Assembly: GCA_024742765.1 (NCBI GenBank)
Contig: JANSXT010000006.1
Span: 1-64,000 of the forward strand
Direction: 5' to 3'
Length of the DNA stretch: 64,000 nucleotides
Source: Phyllobacteriaceae bacterium
Lineage (GTDB): Bacteria > Pseudomonadota > Alphaproteobacteria > Rhizobiales > Rhizobiaceae
Part shown: piece after piece, positions 1 through 10,542 of the stretch
Numbering within the stretch: position 1 is the stretch's first letter
Layout of the letters: every line of letters begins with the position of its first letter
The notes under the pieces: model-generated
Told to the model about the DNA's origin: nothing
The model's database searches: none
The model's input: the letters and a program-made list of their open reading frames with translations, nothing else
Position numbers and translations under genes: made by a program

Positions 1-1
1 C

Positions 2-376
2 AAGCGCTTTCACGCATTCGCCCGCGATCAGGTTCTGGTCGCGCACAACGCAGCCTTCGATATGGCCTTTCTGGCCAAAGGAGAGAAGGCGGCGCGCGTG
101 CGCTTCGACAACGTCGTCCTGGACACGGTGCTGCTGGCCGCCAGCCTTCAGGGCGCCGATTCCGACCTGACGCTGGACGCGCTCGCCGAGCGGTTCGACA
201 TCACCATCGCCGAACAGGACCGCCACACCGCGCGCGGCGATGCGCTCGCAACAGCGCATGTCTTCGCCAATCTGGTGCGGCTGCTGGAGGCCAACGGCGT
301 CACCACATTGGGCGACGCGCTGCGGGTTTCCGAAGCCCAGACCGCGCTGCGCCGACGCCAGAAGGCCTACGCCTAG
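2..376 (+). CDS. 3'-5' exonuclease, DEDDh family (C-terminal part)
   Basis: This is the 3' end of a gene that starts before the window; the reading frame is open from base 2 and stops with TAG at 374-376. The visible 124 residues carry the Exo II block (VAHNAAFDMAFL) and the Exo III-epsilon block (HTARGDALATAHVF, with His and Asp five residues apart) of DnaQ-like exonucleases. That predicts metal-dependent trimming of DNA or RNA 3' ends. The Exo I block (DxE) and any N-terminal domains lie outside the window, so I cannot tell whether this is a polymerase III epsilon subunit or one of the larger exonuclease fusions. It ends about 40 bases before the convergent scpA gene. Confidence 0.85.
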   Translation, partial: KRFHAFARDQVLVAHNAAFDMAFLAKGEKAARVRFDNVVLDTVLLAASLQGADSDLTLDALAERFDITIAEQDRHTARGDALATAHVFANLVRLLEANGVTTLGDALRVSEAQTALRRRQKAYA

Positions 377-416
377 GCCGGCCGCGAGCGGTCGCAACAC
401 TCTCGATGAGACGGGA

Positions 417-2591
<2,175 letters not shown>

Positions 2592-2697
2592 GGCGCGTCT
2601 CCTTCCGGTGATCGATGCCCGTTCATAATGCGCCCGCCGGCGCCCGCAATGCAACGAATGTATGGACGAAAACCCCGAGCGCCGCTATCAGCCGGCC

Positions 2698-3633
2698 ATG
2701 CGCGTGGTCTCCATCGGCGAATGCATGATCGAACTGTCCGGCCGTTCCGGCACGGGCTGGCGACAGGGCTTTGCCGGCGACACGCTGAACACGCTTTGGT
2801 ATCTGCGCGCGCTTTTGCCCGATGATGCGGCCGCCGATTACGTCACGGCGTTTGGCGACGATCCATTCTCGGCCGAACAGATCGCTTTCCTTGCGGAAAA
2901 CCGCATCGGCATCGCCCAAAGCCCGACCATCGCCGGCAAAGCGCCGGGGCTGTATGCGATCGCGCTCGACGATCAGGGCGAGCGCTCCTTCACCTATTGG
3001 CGCAGCGAAGCCGCCGCCCGGCATCTGGCCGACGACGCCGACGCGCTGAACCAAAGCCTTGCCGGCGCAGACCTCGTCTATTTCTCCGGCATCACCCTGG
3101 CGATCCTCGACGCGGAGAGCCGTCAGCGCCTGATCGCGGCGCTGAACGCGGCGCGCGACACGGGTGCCACCGTCGCCTTCGATCCCAATTACCGGCCGCG
3201 CCTCTGGCCCGACCGGAGCGAAGCGCGGGCCGCCATCGAGACGGGCTATCGTGCAAGCACGATCGTGCTGCCCACCTTCGACGATGAGGCCATGCTGTTT
3301 GGCGATGCATTACCCGATGTGACCGCCGAACGGATTTCCGCGCACGGCCCCGCCACCATCATCGTCAAATGCGGAAGCGCGCCGGCGCTTGTCCGCCACG
3401 GGGGCACATCGGAGATGATCGCGCCGCAAGCGGGCATCGTTCCGGTCGACACGACCGGCGCCGGCGACAGCTTCAATGGCGGCTGGCTGGCCGCCCGTCT
3501 TGCCGGCCGCGACCCGGCCGACGCAACGCGTTTCGCCCACCTTGTCGCCGGCCGTGTCATCGGCCATCACGGCGCCCTTTTGCCGGTCTCCGATCTGGCC
3601 GATCTGCGTTTGGTAACAACCGCGTCCGGCTGA
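2698..3633 (+). CDS. kdgK: 2-Dehydro-3-deoxygluconokinase, PfkB family
   Basis: A 311-residue PfkB-family sugar kinase. It starts with the KdgK-like [13 protein letters not shown] and ends with the family signature [12 protein letters not shown], whose Asp is the catalytic base and whose glycines form the anion hole. The expected reaction is ATP-dependent phosphorylation of 2-keto-3-deoxygluconate to KDPG, feeding the Entner-Doudoroff pathway. The start is uncertain: ATG 2662 would add 12 residues and neither has a clear ribosome site; 2698 matches the usual family N-terminus. Substrate is inferred from family resemblance; another ketose or ribo-kinase activity is possible. It is divergent from scpA and followed by acpXL after about 107 bases. 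Confidence 0.88.
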   Translation: MRVVSIGECMIELSGRSGTGWRQGFAGDTLNTLWYLRALLPDDAAADYVTAFGDDPFSAEQIAFLAENRIGIAQSPTIAGKAPGLYAIALDDQGERSFTYWRSEAAARHLADDADALNQSLAGADLVYFSGITLAILDAESRQRLIAALNAARDTGATVAFDPNYRPRLWPDRSEARAAIETGYRASTIVLPTFDDEAMLFGDALPDVTAERISAHGPATIIVKCGSAPALVRHGGTSEMIAPQAGIVPVDTTGAGDSFNGGWLAARLAGRDPADATRFAHLVAGRVIGHHGALLPVSDLADLRLVTTASG

Positions 3634-3740
3634 CCAAAACGGCCTTTTCCTTCGCGGCCAAACCGGATAGACACGCGCTCGAACGAAGGCCGGGCGCAAC
3701 GCCCGCGCGCCGCAAAGCGCAAGAACAAGGGACACCGAAA

Positions 3741-4022
3741 GTGGCCAGCACGTTTGACAAAGTCGCCGACATCATCGCCGAGACCAGCGAGATCGACCGC
3801 GAGACCATCACGCCCGAAAGCCACACGATCGACGATCTGGGCATCGACAGCCTTGATTTCCTCGACATCGTCTTTGCGATCGACAAGGAGTTCGGCATCA
3901 AGATTCCGCTCGAGCAGTGGACCCAGGACGTCAATGACGGCAAGGTTCCCACCGAGGAATATTTCGTCATCAGCAATCTGTGCAGCAAGATCGACGGGCT
4001 GGTCGCCGCCAAGGCCGCCTGA
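3741..4022 (+). CDS. acpXL: Acyl carrier protein AcpXL for very-long-chain fatty acids
   Basis: A 93-residue acyl carrier protein starting at GTG 3741. The phosphopantetheine serine sits in the [11 protein letters not shown] motif. The flanking sequence ([31 protein letters not shown]) matches the rhizobial AcpXL type rather than house-keeping AcpP. AcpXL carries the 27-hydroxyoctacosanoyl-type chain that is attached to lipid A. It is the first gene of an operon with two ketosynthase-like genes, an alcohol dehydrogenase and the acyltransferase lpxXL. In rhizobia a dehydratase gene, fabZXL, normally follows acpXL; here fabF2XL follows after 30 bases with no room for it. Confidence 0.95.
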   Translation: MASTFDKVADIIAETSEIDRETITPESHTIDDLGIDSLDFLDIVFAIDKEFGIKIPLEQWTQDVNDGKVPTEEYFVISNLCSKIDGLVAAKAA

Positions 4023-4052
4023 CGCAACGCGCCCCGGAGGCAACCGCACACA

Positions 4053-5240
4053 GTGGCCCATTCCGCCGTCATCACCGGCATCGGCATCGTCACCGCCATG
4101 GGCGTCGGCATCGAGGCCAACTGGCGAGCGCTGACCGACGGATCGGCCCCGGTCGTCGACACCGAGCGTTTTGCGCCCTACCCCGTCCATCCCGCGCCCG
4201 AGATCGACTGGTCCGAACAGATCCCCAAGCGCGGCGACCAGCGCCAGATGGAAGCCTGGCAGCGCCTCGGCACCTATGCGGCGGGCCTTGCGCTCGACGA
4301 TGCGGGCATCAAGGGCGATGAAGCGCTGACCGGCACGATGGACATGATCGTTGCCGCGGCCGGCGGCGAGCGCGATGCGGCGGTCGACACGATGATCCTC
4401 GCCGAGGCCGCCGGGGGCCGCGCCGATACCGGCGTTCTGATCAACGAAAAGCTGACCACCGAACTGCGTCCGACACTGTTCCTTGCGCAATTGTCGAACC
4501 TTCTGGCCGGCAACATTTCCATCGTTCACAAGGTCACCGGCTCCTCGCGCACCTTCATGGGCGAGGAAGGTGCCGCCATGTCGGCGGTGCAGACGGCCGT
4601 CGCCCGCATCCGCGCCGGCCAGTCGACCCATGCGCTGGTCGGCGCCGCCTTCAACGCCGAACATGCAGACATGCTGCTCGGCTATGAGATGAACCGGCAT
4701 CTGGCGCGCGGCTCTTGGACGCCCGTCGCCGAACGGGCCTCCGGCGAAGGCGGTGGCCTCGTTGCCGGCTCCGGCGGGGTCTTTCTCGTCATCGAAGAGG
4801 CCGGCCATGCCGCCATGCGCGGCGCGAAAATCCATGCGTCGATCGACCCGGTTTCCGTCGATGCTGGCGCGGAGGACGGCATGCCGGCCCGCCTTGAACG
4901 GCTTGCCGAAGAGACCGGCATTGACGATGCCGACATGATCGTCTCGGCCAATTCCGGCGCGCTCGCCCGCAATGCGGCTGAAGCCGATTTTGTCGCCGCG
5001 CGCTGGCCCGAAACACCGGTGCGCACCGTCGCCAACAAGACCGGTCATGTACGCGAGGCGCAGTTCCCGCTCGCCATCGCCGTTGCTGCCCTGTCGATCG
5101 CCAAGGGCCGGCCGGTGGCGCCGCTCGAAGATGCCGAAAAGCCGGCCAGCGATGCGCCCAGCACAATCGGCGTGATCGCGCTCGGCCATCAGGTGGCCGA
5201 GGCAATGGTCCGCATATCCAAACCGGAGACGGCACGATGA
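4053..5240 (+). CDS. fabF2XL: Beta-ketoacyl-ACP synthase-like protein without catalytic Cys (FabF2XL)
   Basis: A 395-residue thiolase-fold ketosynthase homologue starting at GTG 4053 with ribosome site CCGGAGG at 4034-4040. The N-terminal fold is typical (VITGIGIVTAMG). The position of the nucleophilic Cys reads VTGSSRTFMGEE (residues about 161-172), so the active-site Cys is missing. The first catalytic His is also replaced (NSGALARN instead of AHGTxTxxND), while the last His remains in KTGHVREA. This pattern resembles the chain-length-factor partner of type II polyketide synthases. It overlaps the next gene, an intact ketosynthase, by ATGA, which suggests a heterodimer in very-long-chain fatty acid elongation. 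Confidence 0.85.
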   Translation: MAHSAVITGIGIVTAMGVGIEANWRALTDGSAPVVDTERFAPYPVHPAPEIDWSEQIPKRGDQRQMEAWQRLGTYAAGLALDDAGIKGDEALTGTMDMIVAAAGGERDAAVDTMILAEAAGGRADTGVLINEKLTTELRPTLFLAQLSNLLAGNISIVHKVTGSSRTFMGEEGAAMSAVQTAVARIRAGQSTHALVGAAFNAEHADMLLGYEMNRHLARGSWTPVAERASGEGGGLVAGSGGVFLVIEEAGHAAMRGAKIHASIDPVSVDAGAEDGMPARLERLAEETGIDDADMIVSANSGALARNAAEADFVAARWPETPVRTVANKTGHVREAQFPLAIAVAALSIAKGRPVAPLEDAEKPASDAPSTIGVIALGHQVAEAMVRISKPETAR

Positions 5241-6517
5241 GCGCCCTCACCGACAGGGCCGGCCGGCCGCTGATCGCCATCACCGGCGCGGGCATCGTTT
5301 CGCCGCTGGGGCGCGGCAAAACCGACAATTGGGCCGCCCTGACCGCCGGCCGCTCGGGCATTCACCGCATCGAACGTTTTCCGACCGACCATCTGCGCAC
5401 GACGATTGCCGGCACGGTCGACTTCATGACCGCGCCCGAGGATGGCTCGGCCGCCCTCACCTACGCGCTGGCCGAGGCCGCCGCGCTCGAAGCGCTCGAA
5501 GAAGCAGGTTTTTCGGACAATTTCGGCGGGCCCTTGTTTGTTGCCGCCCCGCCCGTCGAACTGGAATGGCACCAGCGGCTGGGTCTCGATGCGGAAGGCG
5601 CGGCGCTCGGCGAAGGCGAGGCCGGTTATGACCGTATCCTCGCCGCCGCCCGGGCAACGGCCCATCCGCAGCATTCCGGCAATGTCTATTTCGGCTCGAC
5701 CGCATTGCGGCTGAAGGAGAAGACCGGCGCGCGCGGCCTGCCCGTCACGCTGTCGACCGCCTGTGCGTCCGGTGCAACCGCCATCCAGCTCGGCGCCGAG
5801 GCGATCCGGCGCGGCGAGGCCGACCGCGTCCTCAGCGTCGGCACGGATGGTTCGGTCACCGCCGAAGCGCTGATCCGCTTTTCGCTCCTGTCGGCGCTCT
5901 CGACCCAGAACGATGTGCCCGAACAGGCCTCCAAGCCCTTCTCCAAGGATCGCGACGGCTTCGTCATGGCCGAAGGCGCCGGCGCCTTCGTCATGGAGAC
6001 GCTGGAAAGCGCCCGCGCCCGTGGCGCGACGATCCTCGGCATCCTTGAAGGCTGCGGCGAAAAGGCCGACGATTTCCACCGCACCCGCTCCAAGCCGGAC
6101 GGTTCGCCCGCAATCGCCGCCGTCAACGCCGCGCTCGCCGATGCCGGCGTGACCCCGTCGGACGTTGGCTACATCAATGCCCACGGCACCTCGACGCCCG
6201 AGAACGACAAGATGGAATGCCTGTCGCTCACCGAGGTCTTCGGCGAAGGGCTGGGCGGCGTGCCGATCTCGTCCAACAAGTCGATGATCGGCCACACACT
6301 GACCGCCGCCGGCGCCATCGAGGCGGTGTTCTCGCTGATGACGATCCGCACCGGCACGCTGCCGCCGACGATCAACCACGCCAATCCCGACCCGGCGTTG
6401 GTGCTGGACTGCGTGCCCAACGAAAAACGCGATGCCGCCGTGACGCGCGTTTTGTCCAATTCGTTCGGCTTCGGCGGCCAGAACACCTGCCTTGTCATCG
6501 CCGCCGAACCCGCTTAG
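5237..6517 (+). CDS. fabF1XL: Beta-ketoacyl-ACP synthase, intact (FabF1XL)
   Basis: A 426-residue condensing enzyme with the full Cys-His-His set: Cys176 in LSTACASGA, His316 in INAHGTSTPEND, and Lys348/His353 in NKSMIGHTLTAAGA. It would elongate AcpXL-bound acyl chains with malonyl-ACP in the cytoplasm. Its ATG overlaps the stop of the Cys-less paralogue upstream (ATGA), so the two are probably translationally coupled and made in equal amount. The alcohol dehydrogenase and the acyltransferase lpxXL follow in the same operon, which fixes the role in lipid A acyl-chain synthesis. Confidence 0.93.
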   Translation: MSALTDRAGRPLIAITGAGIVSPLGRGKTDNWAALTAGRSGIHRIERFPTDHLRTTIAGTVDFMTAPEDGSAALTYALAEAAALEALEEAGFSDNFGGPLFVAAPPVELEWHQRLGLDAEGAALGEGEAGYDRILAAARATAHPQHSGNVYFGSTALRLKEKTGARGLPVTLSTACASGATAIQLGAEAIRRGEADRVLSVGTDGSVTAEALIRFSLLSALSTQNDVPEQASKPFSKDRDGFVMAEGAGAFVMETLESARARGATILGILEGCGEKADDFHRTRSKPDGSPAIAAVNAALADAGVTPSDVGYINAHGTSTPENDKMECLSLTEVFGEGLGGVPISSNKSMIGHTLTAAGAIEAVFSLMTIRTGTLPPTINHANPDPALVLDCVPNEKRDAAVTRVLSNSFGFGGQNTCLVIAAEPA

Positions 6518-6552
6518 AGCGTTCGCCACGATCCCACCGGCAAGGACAATCC

Positions 6553-7584
6553 ATGCGCGCGCTTCAGCTCGTTGAAGACCGGAAACTCGAACGCGTCACC
6601 ATCGACCCGCCACCGCCGCCCGGCCAGGGCGAGGTGCGCCTGCGCGTTAAGGCCGTCGCGCTCAATCATATCGACGTCTGGGGCTGGCGCGGCATGGCGT
6701 TCGCCAAGCGCAAACTGCCGCTGACCATCGGCGCCGAGGCAAGCGCGGTCGTCGATGCGGTCGGCGCAGGCGTTTCGAACCTTCTGCCCGGCCAACTCGT
6801 CTCCATCTTCGGCGCGCGCACCTGTGGCCTCTGCCGCGCATGCCGGCAGGGCCGCGACAATCTGTGCGAGAATGTCGGCGGCGTGCACGGCTTTCATCTC
6901 GACGGTTTTGCCGCCGAGATCGTCACCATGCCGGCACGCAACTGCGTCCCCGCCCCGCCCGGCGTCGATGCGGTCGGTGCCGCACTCGCGCCGATCACCT
7001 TCGGCACGGTCGAACACATGCTGTTCGACAATGCCAGGCTTGAGCCCGGTGAGACGATCCTCATCCATGCCGGCGGCTCCGGCATCGGTTCGGCCGCCAT
7101 CCAGCTCGCCAAGAGCCATGGCTGCACGGTCATCACCACCGTCGGCTCCGACGCCAAGATCGAACCGGCCAGGGCGCTCGGCGCCGACCATGTGATCAAT
7201 TATCGCGAGGACCGGTTTGAGGGCGCCGTCCGCAAGCTGACCCGCAAGAAGGGCGTCGATGTCGTCTTCGAACATGTCGGCGCCGACACATGGGCAGGCT
7301 CGATGCTCTCGCTCAGGCGCGGCGGACGGCTCGTCACCTGCGGTTCGACCTCCGGCGTTTCCGCGCCGACAAACCTGATGATGCTGTTCCAGCAGCAATT
7401 GCGGCTGATCGGATCGTTCGGCTGCACCATGACCAACATGGCCGATGCGATGGAGAAAATGGCACGTGGGCTTGCTGCGCCCGTCATCGACACCGAAGTC
7501 GGGTTCGACGGTATCGACGCGGCGCTGGCGCGCATGGAAACGCGTGATGTCTTCGGTAAGATCGTGCTGCGGATGGATGGCTGA
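6553..7584 (+). CDS. Zinc-type MDR dehydrogenase of the AcpXL operon
   Basis: A 343-residue medium-chain dehydrogenase/reductase. The structural-zinc lobe is intact (CGLCRACRQGRDNLC), and the nucleotide-binding fold shows HAGGSGIGSAAIQLAK. The usual catalytic-zinc Cys is absent (DVWGWRGM in place of the Cys-containing block) and GHE is replaced by GAEAS, so chemistry closer to enoyl reductases is possible. Position between fabF1XL and lpxXL matches the adh2XL/fabXL gene of rhizobial very-long-chain fatty acid operons. Its role there is thought to be the reduction or omega-1 functionalisation of the chain. The ATG at 6553 follows a CAAGGAC ribosome site. Confidence 0.85.
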   Translation: MRALQLVEDRKLERVTIDPPPPPGQGEVRLRVKAVALNHIDVWGWRGMAFAKRKLPLTIGAEASAVVDAVGAGVSNLLPGQLVSIFGARTCGLCRACRQGRDNLCENVGGVHGFHLDGFAAEIVTMPARNCVPAPPGVDAVGAALAPITFGTVEHMLFDNARLEPGETILIHAGGSGIGSAAIQLAKSHGCTVITTVGSDAKIEPARALGADHVINYREDRFEGAVRKLTRKKGVDVVFEHVGADTWAGSMLSLRRGGRLVTCGSTSGVSAPTNLMMLFQQQLRLIGSFGCTMTNMADAMEKMARGLAAPVIDTEVGFDGIDAALARMETRDVFGKIVLRMDG

Positions 7585-7593
7585 ACGACGGCC

Positions 7594-8550
7594 ATGACGC
7601 CCGCCCAGGTCCGACTGCTCAAGCTTTCCCAGAAGGCCAAGCGCGTGCGCTACTGGCTCGAGGCGCACCTGACCTTCGCCATTCTGGGCGTGCTCAAGCT
7701 GCTGCCGGCCGATGCGGCGATCAACACGGCGGCCGCCATCGTCTCCCGGATCGGTCCGCTGTCGCCCCGCCAGAAGGTGGTGCTCGACAATCTGGCCAAT
7801 GCGATGCCGGAACTGTCCGACGGGGAGCGGCGCGCCATCGCCCGGCGCATGTGGGGCAATATGGGCCGCCAGGTGGCCGAATATGTCGTGCTCGACAAAC
7901 TGTTCGACTTCGACCCCGATGCCGATACGGTCGGCCGCATCGAGGTGCGCGGTCGGGAAACGTTCGTCCGCATCCACGAAGCAGGCAAACCGGTGATCTT
8001 CTTCACCGGCCACACCGGCAATTTCGAGCTTTTGCCGATCTGCGCGGCGACCTTCGATCTCGAAGTGACGGCGCTGTTCCGTCCGCCCAACAATCCCTAC
8101 GTCGCCAAACGCGTGCTGGCCGCGCGCACGACCACAATGGGCCAGCTCGTCCCGTCCAAGACGGGCGCCGCCGCCGGTCTCGCCCGCGCGCTGTCCGACG
8201 GCAGGTCGGTCGGCGTGCTCGTCGACCAGAAATTCCATCGCGGACGTCTCGGCACCTTTTTCGGCCGGCCCGTGCGCACCAATCCGCTGCTGCCCAAGCT
8301 GGTGCGCCAGTTCGACTGCGCGGTCCATCCAGCACGTTGCGTGCGCCTGCCAGGCAACCGCTTCCGGCTCGAACTGGAAGACGCCATCGCCCTGCCCCGC
8401 GACGACGACGGCAAGATCGACGTCGAAGCATCGACGCAAATGCTCAACGATGTGGTCGAACGCTGGGTGCGCGAATATCCCGACCAGTGGATGTGGATGC
8501 ACCGGCGCTGGGACCCCAAGACGCTGGTCGATCCGCGCTCCGGCAACTGA
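7594..8550 (+). CDS. lpxXL: Lipid A very-long-chain acyltransferase LpxXL
   Basis: A 318-residue HtrB/LpxL-family lysophospholipid-type acyltransferase. The H-x4-E catalytic box is visible as HTGNFE (residues about 139-144), followed by a typical LVDQKFHRGRLGTFFGRP block. There is a single hydrophobic N-terminal anchor, so it acts at the cytoplasmic face of the inner membrane. As the last gene of the acpXL operon it should move the C28-type acyl chain from AcpXL onto the 2' position of lipid A. The next gene is convergent, about 45 bases away, which marks the operon end. Confidence 0.93.
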   Translation: MTPAQVRLLKLSQKAKRVRYWLEAHLTFAILGVLKLLPADAAINTAAAIVSRIGPLSPRQKVVLDNLANAMPELSDGERRAIARRMWGNMGRQVAEYVVLDKLFDFDPDADTVGRIEVRGRETFVRIHEAGKPVIFFTGHTGNFELLPICAATFDLEVTALFRPPNNPYVAKRVLAARTTTMGQLVPSKTGAAAGLARALSDGRSVGVLVDQKFHRGRLGTFFGRPVRTNPLLPKLVRQFDCAVHPARCVRLPGNRFRLELEDAIALPRDDDGKIDVEASTQMLNDVVERWVREYPDQWMWMHRRWDPKTLVDPRSGN

Positions 8551-8593
8551 ACGCGGCGCCCGAAAGGCGCCGTCCTCAACAAGATCGATCAGA

Positions 8594-9022
8594 TCAGTGG
8601 CGGATGCGCACCCGCATGTTGCGAGGGCCGACCTGACGCGTCAGGTCGTAGAGCCGCTTGGCATTGGAGGTGTGCAAGCGCACACAGCCGGCCGAAGCCG
8701 GGCGGCCAAGCCGCGACACCGCGCCGGTGCCATGGATCGCATACGGACCACGGAAGAAGATCGAATAGGGCATGTTCGAGCCATAGATGGTCGAACGCCA
8801 CTTGCGGTGCATGCGCTGCGGCCGGAACGTGCCGATCGGCGTTACCTTTCCCGGACGGGCGGTCGACACCGGCCAGCGGTAGAGCACCCGGCCATCCTTG
8901 CGCACCGTCATCGTCTGAGAGGAAATATCGACATCGGCGATCAGTCGTGCGGCAATCGCATCGCCCGCCGTCGGAAACGCGATGGCAACCGCCAGCGCAA
9001 AAATCAAAAGAAATTGTCTCAT
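8594..9022 (-). CDS. Secreted L,D-transpeptidase (YkuD domain)
   Basis: A 142-residue exported protein. The N-terminus is a signal peptide (MRQFLLIFALAVAIAF...), which is why I start at ATG 9022 instead of an upstream frame-compatible ATG at 9079. The YkuD catalytic block reads HGTGAVSRLGRPASAGCVRL, with His97, Ser110, Cys113 and Arg115 in the usual arrangement. Such enzymes make 3-3 peptidoglycan cross-links or attach outer-membrane proteins to peptidoglycan in the periplasm. The gene is short for the family, with the catalytic domain only and no peptidoglycan-binding domain. It converges on lpxXL and is divergent from the M20 peptidase gene. Confidence 0.93.
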   Translation of the reverse strand: MRQFLLIFALAVAIAFPTAGDAIAARLIADVDISSQTMTVRKDGRVLYRWPVSTARPGKVTPIGTFRPQRMHRKWRSTIYGSNMPYSIFFRGPYAIHGTGAVSRLGRPASAGCVRLHTSNAKRLYDLTRQVGPRNMRVRIRH

Positions 9023-9220
9023 CGGCCTCGCCCCCGAATGAACGCAATACTTGAAAACCGACCGGCAGCGTACTGCCAAGTCCGGCAGGCGTCAAAGCCC
9101 GCCCGCCATCCTTTTGCCGTTAGTCTTAATGCCGGTCTGTGCGCCAGGACACAGACCGCGCTGGCAACCGCGACGGCCAAGCCCCGAAAATCGCTTGCAA
9201 AAGGGGCGCGCGCGCGCACT

Positions 9221-10510
9221 ATGCCGGCCATGTCCGAGCATCTGCGCAAGGCCGTCGAGGACCGTCGCGACGAGGTCGTCGCGCTGACGCAGGCGCTCGT
9301 CCGCTTCCCTACGGTCAACCCGCCCGGCGATGCCTATGGGCCCTGCGCCGAGTTCATCGCAAGGCGGCTGCAACGCTCCGGCTATGAGACGAAACTGATC
9401 GTCGCCGAGGGCGAGCCGGGCCATACCGACCGCTTTCCGCGTGTCAATGTGATCGCCCGCCGCCAAGGCCGTGCGCCCGGCAAGACCGTCCATTTCAACT
9501 CCCATATCGATGTGGTCGAGGCCGGCCATGGCTGGACCGTCGATCCGTTCGAAGGTGTGATCCGGGACGGCAAGGTGTTCGGACGCGGCACCTGCGACAT
9601 GAAGGGCGGTCTGGCGACCTCCATCATCGCCGCCGACGCCTTCATCGAGGCCTTTCCGGACTATGCCGGCGCCATCGAGATTTCCGGCACGGTGGACGAG
9701 GAATCGGGCGGCTATGCCGGCGTCGGCCACCTCGCCAAAAAGGGCCTGTTCTCGCGCCCGCGCGTCGACCATGTCGTCATCCCCGAACCGCTCAACAAGG
9801 ACCGCATATGCCTCGGCCATCGCGGCGTCTGGTGGGCCGAGATCGAAACCCGCGGCCGCATCGCCCACGGGTCGATGCCCTTCCTGGGCGATTGCGCCGT
9901 GCGCCACATGGGCGCCGTGCTCGCCGCCTTCGAGCGCGATCTTTTCCCCGCGCTCGCCGCCCGCCGCACCGACATGCCCGTCGTTCCCGAAGGCGCCCGC
10001 GCCTCGACGCTCAACATCAACGCCATCCATGGCGGCCAGACCGACGACTATACCGGTCTGCCCTCGCCCAACGTGCCCGACCGCTGCGCCATGACCATCG
10101 ACCGGCGCTTTCTGCTCGAAGAAAAGCTCGACGATGTGAAAGCCGAGATCGTCGCTATCCTCGACCGGCTCAAGCGCGACCGTCCCGGCTTCGACTATGC
10201 GATCCGCGATGTCATGGAGGTCTTGCCGACCATGACCGAACGCGACGCGCCCGTCGTCACCGCCGTCGCCGCGGCGATCGAGGCCGAATTCGGCCGGGCA
10301 CCGGACTATGTCATCTCGCCGGGCACCTACGACCAGAAGCACATTGCCCGCATCGGTCATCTGCACGATTGCATCGCCTATGGCCCCGGCATTCTGGACC
10401 TTGCCCACCAGCCCGACGAATGGATCGGCATCGACGACATGGTGCAATCGGCCCATGTGATGGCCGCCGCAATCCATGGTTTGCTGACAGGGGCGGCCGA
10501 ACCTGCTTAA
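9221..10510 (+). CDS. M20 family metallopeptidase/deacylase (ArgE/DapE type)
   Basis: A 429-residue dinuclear zinc amidohydrolase. Metal ligands and catalytic residues are visible in NSHIDVVEAG (His, Asp), GRGTCDMKGG (Asp bridging both zincs) and TVDEESGG (catalytic Glu-Glu). The dimerisation insert lies in the middle. Family members cleave N-acyl amino acids, succinyl-diaminopimelate or small peptides; the exact substrate cannot be read from the sequence. The ATG at 9221 is followed by a second possible ATG at 9230. The next gene, only 32 bases on, encodes the binding protein of a peptide-type ABC transporter, which suggests import and hydrolysis of peptides or acylated amino acids. Confidence 0.9.
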   Translation: MPAMSEHLRKAVEDRRDEVVALTQALVRFPTVNPPGDAYGPCAEFIARRLQRSGYETKLIVAEGEPGHTDRFPRVNVIARRQGRAPGKTVHFNSHIDVVEAGHGWTVDPFEGVIRDGKVFGRGTCDMKGGLATSIIAADAFIEAFPDYAGAIEISGTVDEESGGYAGVGHLAKKGLFSRPRVDHVVIPEPLNKDRICLGHRGVWWAEIETRGRIAHGSMPFLGDCAVRHMGAVLAAFERDLFPALAARRTDMPVVPEGARASTLNINAIHGGQTDDYTGLPSPNVPDRCAMTIDRRFLLEEKLDDVKAEIVAILDRLKRDRPGFDYAIRDVMEVLPTMTERDAPVVTAVAAAIEAEFGRAPDYVISPGTYDQKHIARIGHLHDCIAYGPGILDLAHQPDEWIGIDDMVQSAHVMAAAIHGLLTGAAEPA

Positions 10511-10542
10511 CTGCCGACGGAATTCACGGGAGACCCACCGAC

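Noticed and set aside
8450-9220. Long N-terminal extension of the M20 peptidase frame
   Set aside because: The frame runs back through lpxXL and the L,D-transpeptidase region; the family N-terminus begins at 9221.
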